49,938 bases of DNA from Dinochytrium kinnereticum (lineage: Eukaryota > Chytridiomycota > Chytridiomycetes > Chytridiales > Chytridiaceae): assembly GCA_027604005.1 (NCBI GenBank), contig JADGJT010000111.1:12179-62116 (forward strand), written 5' to 3'. Position numbers and translations under genes: made by a program. The notes below the pieces were generated by a model that worked only from the letters and a program-made list of their open reading frames with translations, made no database searches and was not told where the DNA came from. This document shows, piece after piece, positions 48,658 to 49,938 of the stretch (its first letter is position 1; every line of letters begins with the position of its first letter).

Positions 48658-48911
48658 TTGCTGCTGATCGTCTTTTCCAGCGTCCTCATTGAGAAACTGT
48701 AGATTCTTACCCATCAACCCCCACACGTACAACTTCATCTCATCTAATTCACCCATAGCACATCAGAGTTAAAGTTAAGGATCCTTCCAAAACTCCTCAC
48801 CGCCCTCAACCTGCCGAAAAACATGAAACCAACGATCCAAAAATACAACAGCATATCCCAAAGGAATCGTGGCAAAGGACCATGCATGGGGTGACAGTTG
48901 AGATCAGACAT
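48658..48911 (-). pseudogene. Possible small minus-strand gene or fragment with a frame problem
   Basis: Protein-like text appears on the minus strand. One exon reads DEMKLYVWGLMGKNLQFLNED and ends at a good donor (gtaagtac, 48657). Upstream of it an intron (gtgagg...ttag) connects in frame to WSFATIPLGYAVVFLDRW, then FHVFRQVEG. That frame has no start codon: the natural one, ATG at 48911 (MSDLNCHP), is one base out of register at a run of four C. Either a 1-nt indel broke the gene, or the sequence has an error, or the reading is chance. No family recognised, and no terminal exon was identified downstream. Confidence 0.3.
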
Positions 48912-49180
48912 TATGGATTGACAAAAAAGATCTTCAGCATCTTTCTACTCGCACCCGCTCTTGGCGCTTGCATCTCATACCCCCACCCCCGCATCCGCTC
49001 CCACTCCATCAAAGGGTTCCAGCAAACATCCCATCAGTATTGAAAACTCAACCAACACGCGGCCGTCAATTCAAAGGTTTGAAGTGAGACCCTCGCTTCC
49101 AATCAAAATCAACACCAAACAAAACTCGCATCACAAATAACAATAAGAATAATCTTAATTTATTTTTCTTTTTTTTCCAC
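48912..49180. other. Intergenic region before tandem repeats
   Basis: No supported gene is seen. A minus-strand frame around 48914-49020 (with ERMRGWGYEMQAP) is protein-like but short and ends in a stop. It has no convincing splice link. Confidence 0.3.
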
Positions 49181-49755
49181 ATCATGTTTCAGAGGGGATC
49201 ACTTCTATCATATTTCAGATGGGGATTGATGATTCCAAACCTTCAAAAAAAACGATGAAAAACCAGAACGCGTGAACGCCTCTGACCCCTTGACATAAAT
49301 GAGACGCTGCCCCAAGACTTGGTTTCATTGATTCAAAGCAACCATCGGAAGAGGTTTTAACGTCTTTCATGTCTTCCTAGGTTTACTTCCATCATGTTTC
49401 AGAGGGGGATTGCTGATTCCCAACCTTCATAAAAACGATGAAAAACCAGAACGCGTGAACGCCTCTGACCCCTTGACATAAATGAGACGCGCCCCAAGAT
49501 TTGGTTTATTTGATTCAAAGCAACCGCCAGAAGAGGTTATAACGTCTTTCATGCCTTCCTAGGTTTACTTCCATCATGTTTCAGAGGGGGATTGCTGATT
49601 CCCAACCTTCAAAAAAACGATGAAAAATCAGAACGCGTGAACGCCTCTGTCCCCTTGACATAAATGAGACGCGCCCCAAGACTTGGTGTTTCATTGATTC
49701 AAAGCAACCGCCGGAAGAGGTTGTAACGTCTTTCATGTCTTCCTAGGCTTACTTC
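49181..49755. repeat. Tandem direct repeat, three ~182-bp copies plus partial unit
   Basis: A unit beginning atcatgtttcagaggggg and containing aaaaccagaacgcgtgaacg, cctctgaccccttgacataa and cgtctttcatgtcttcctag recurs. Alignment points at 49207, 49391 and 49573 give spacings of 184 and 182 bp. A partial copy of the unit start precedes it (49181-49206). Copies two and three are closest; copy one is more diverged (tatcatatttcagatgggg). The array ends at 49755, where sequence diverges after ggcttacttc. No open frame runs through it. Confidence 0.85.
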
Positions 49756-49938
49756 TTGCCGTCCCCCATAAAGTGAAGATGATCACTCCTCAACTGCTTA
49801 ATAAAACTACTTGCATTCAACCACCTCTCCCTTGAACCGCATCCAAAAAAAAAAAAAGATGATAAAATAAAAATTTAAAAAAAGTTTTTAAAAGGATCGC
49901 TTATACAAAACAACGATCCAAACTGTCACCCAATGGGT
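49756..49938. other. Right-edge sequence without recognised gene
   Basis: A/T-rich end of the window with several A tracts (about 49844-49885). No coding, RNA or repeat feature is supported. Confidence 0.4.

Noticed and set aside
49181..49755. CRISPR array
   Set aside because: The repeats are contiguous ~182-bp tandem units without unique spacers, and the genome is clearly eukaryotic.
1..49938. tRNA, rRNA and riboswitch-like structures
   Set aside because: I looked for tRNA T-loop motifs and conserved rRNA segments and found none I could support by eye. A covariance-model scan would be decisive.

Overview
The window looks like nuclear DNA of a zoosporic (flagellated) fungus, most likely a chytrid. 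The genes are dense and cut by many short GT-AG introns. There are fungal-type tyrosinases and a complete TOR kinase with a rapamycin-binding region, together with an outer-arm axonemal dynein light chain (DNAL1-type), which only flagellated lineages keep. The taxonomic placement is inference; no rRNA or tRNA gene was recognised.

Layout. 1-5197 (-): one multi-exon gene encoding TIR domain, acidic linker, Sel1 repeats and leucine-rich repeats, running off the left edge. 5587-7549 (+): divergent membrane-anchored alpha/beta-hydrolase (HSL/Abhydrolase_3 type) with a 4-nt microexon. 7796-8199 (-): small BRI3/LITAF-like membrane protein. 8419-12262 (-): anoctamin/TMEM16 protein. 12508-15473 (+): TMCO4/DUF726 hydrolase-fold protein whose nucleophile serine is replaced by glycine. 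16211-17949 (+): secreted Cys-rich protein of tandem CBM19-like modules. 18602-19478 (+): small, probably mitochondrial membrane protein. 19997-22755 and 23100-25652 (-): tandem tyrosinases. 25897-35731 (-): TOR kinase. 36645-39061 (-): third, more divergent tyrosinase. About 39.9-40.5 kb (-): decayed Ty1/copia RNase H remnant. 41332-45197 (+): Ras-type guanine nucleotide exchange factor. 45957-46769 (+): basic protein of unknown function. 47316-48535 (+): DNAL1. 49181-49755: three copies of a ~182-bp tandem repeat.

How the genes fit together. No operon logic is expected. Two themes stand out. A membrane/lipid neighbourhood at 5.6-15.5 kb holds an esterase, a BRI3-like protein, an anoctamin and a TMCO4-like protein. 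A secreted/wall-facing set holds three copper tyrosinases and a CBM19-like protein. RasGEF and TOR are conserved growth-signalling genes. The most notable object is the TIR-Sel1-LRR gene. Its LRR part is built from exact 72-nt, phase-2, one-repeat-per-exon cassettes, and splicing keeps the frame from TIR through Sel1 into the LRRs. This is a candidate intracellular innate-sensor-like architecture in a fungus. Exon boundaries below were worked out by hand from splice signals and frame continuity; they are predictions.
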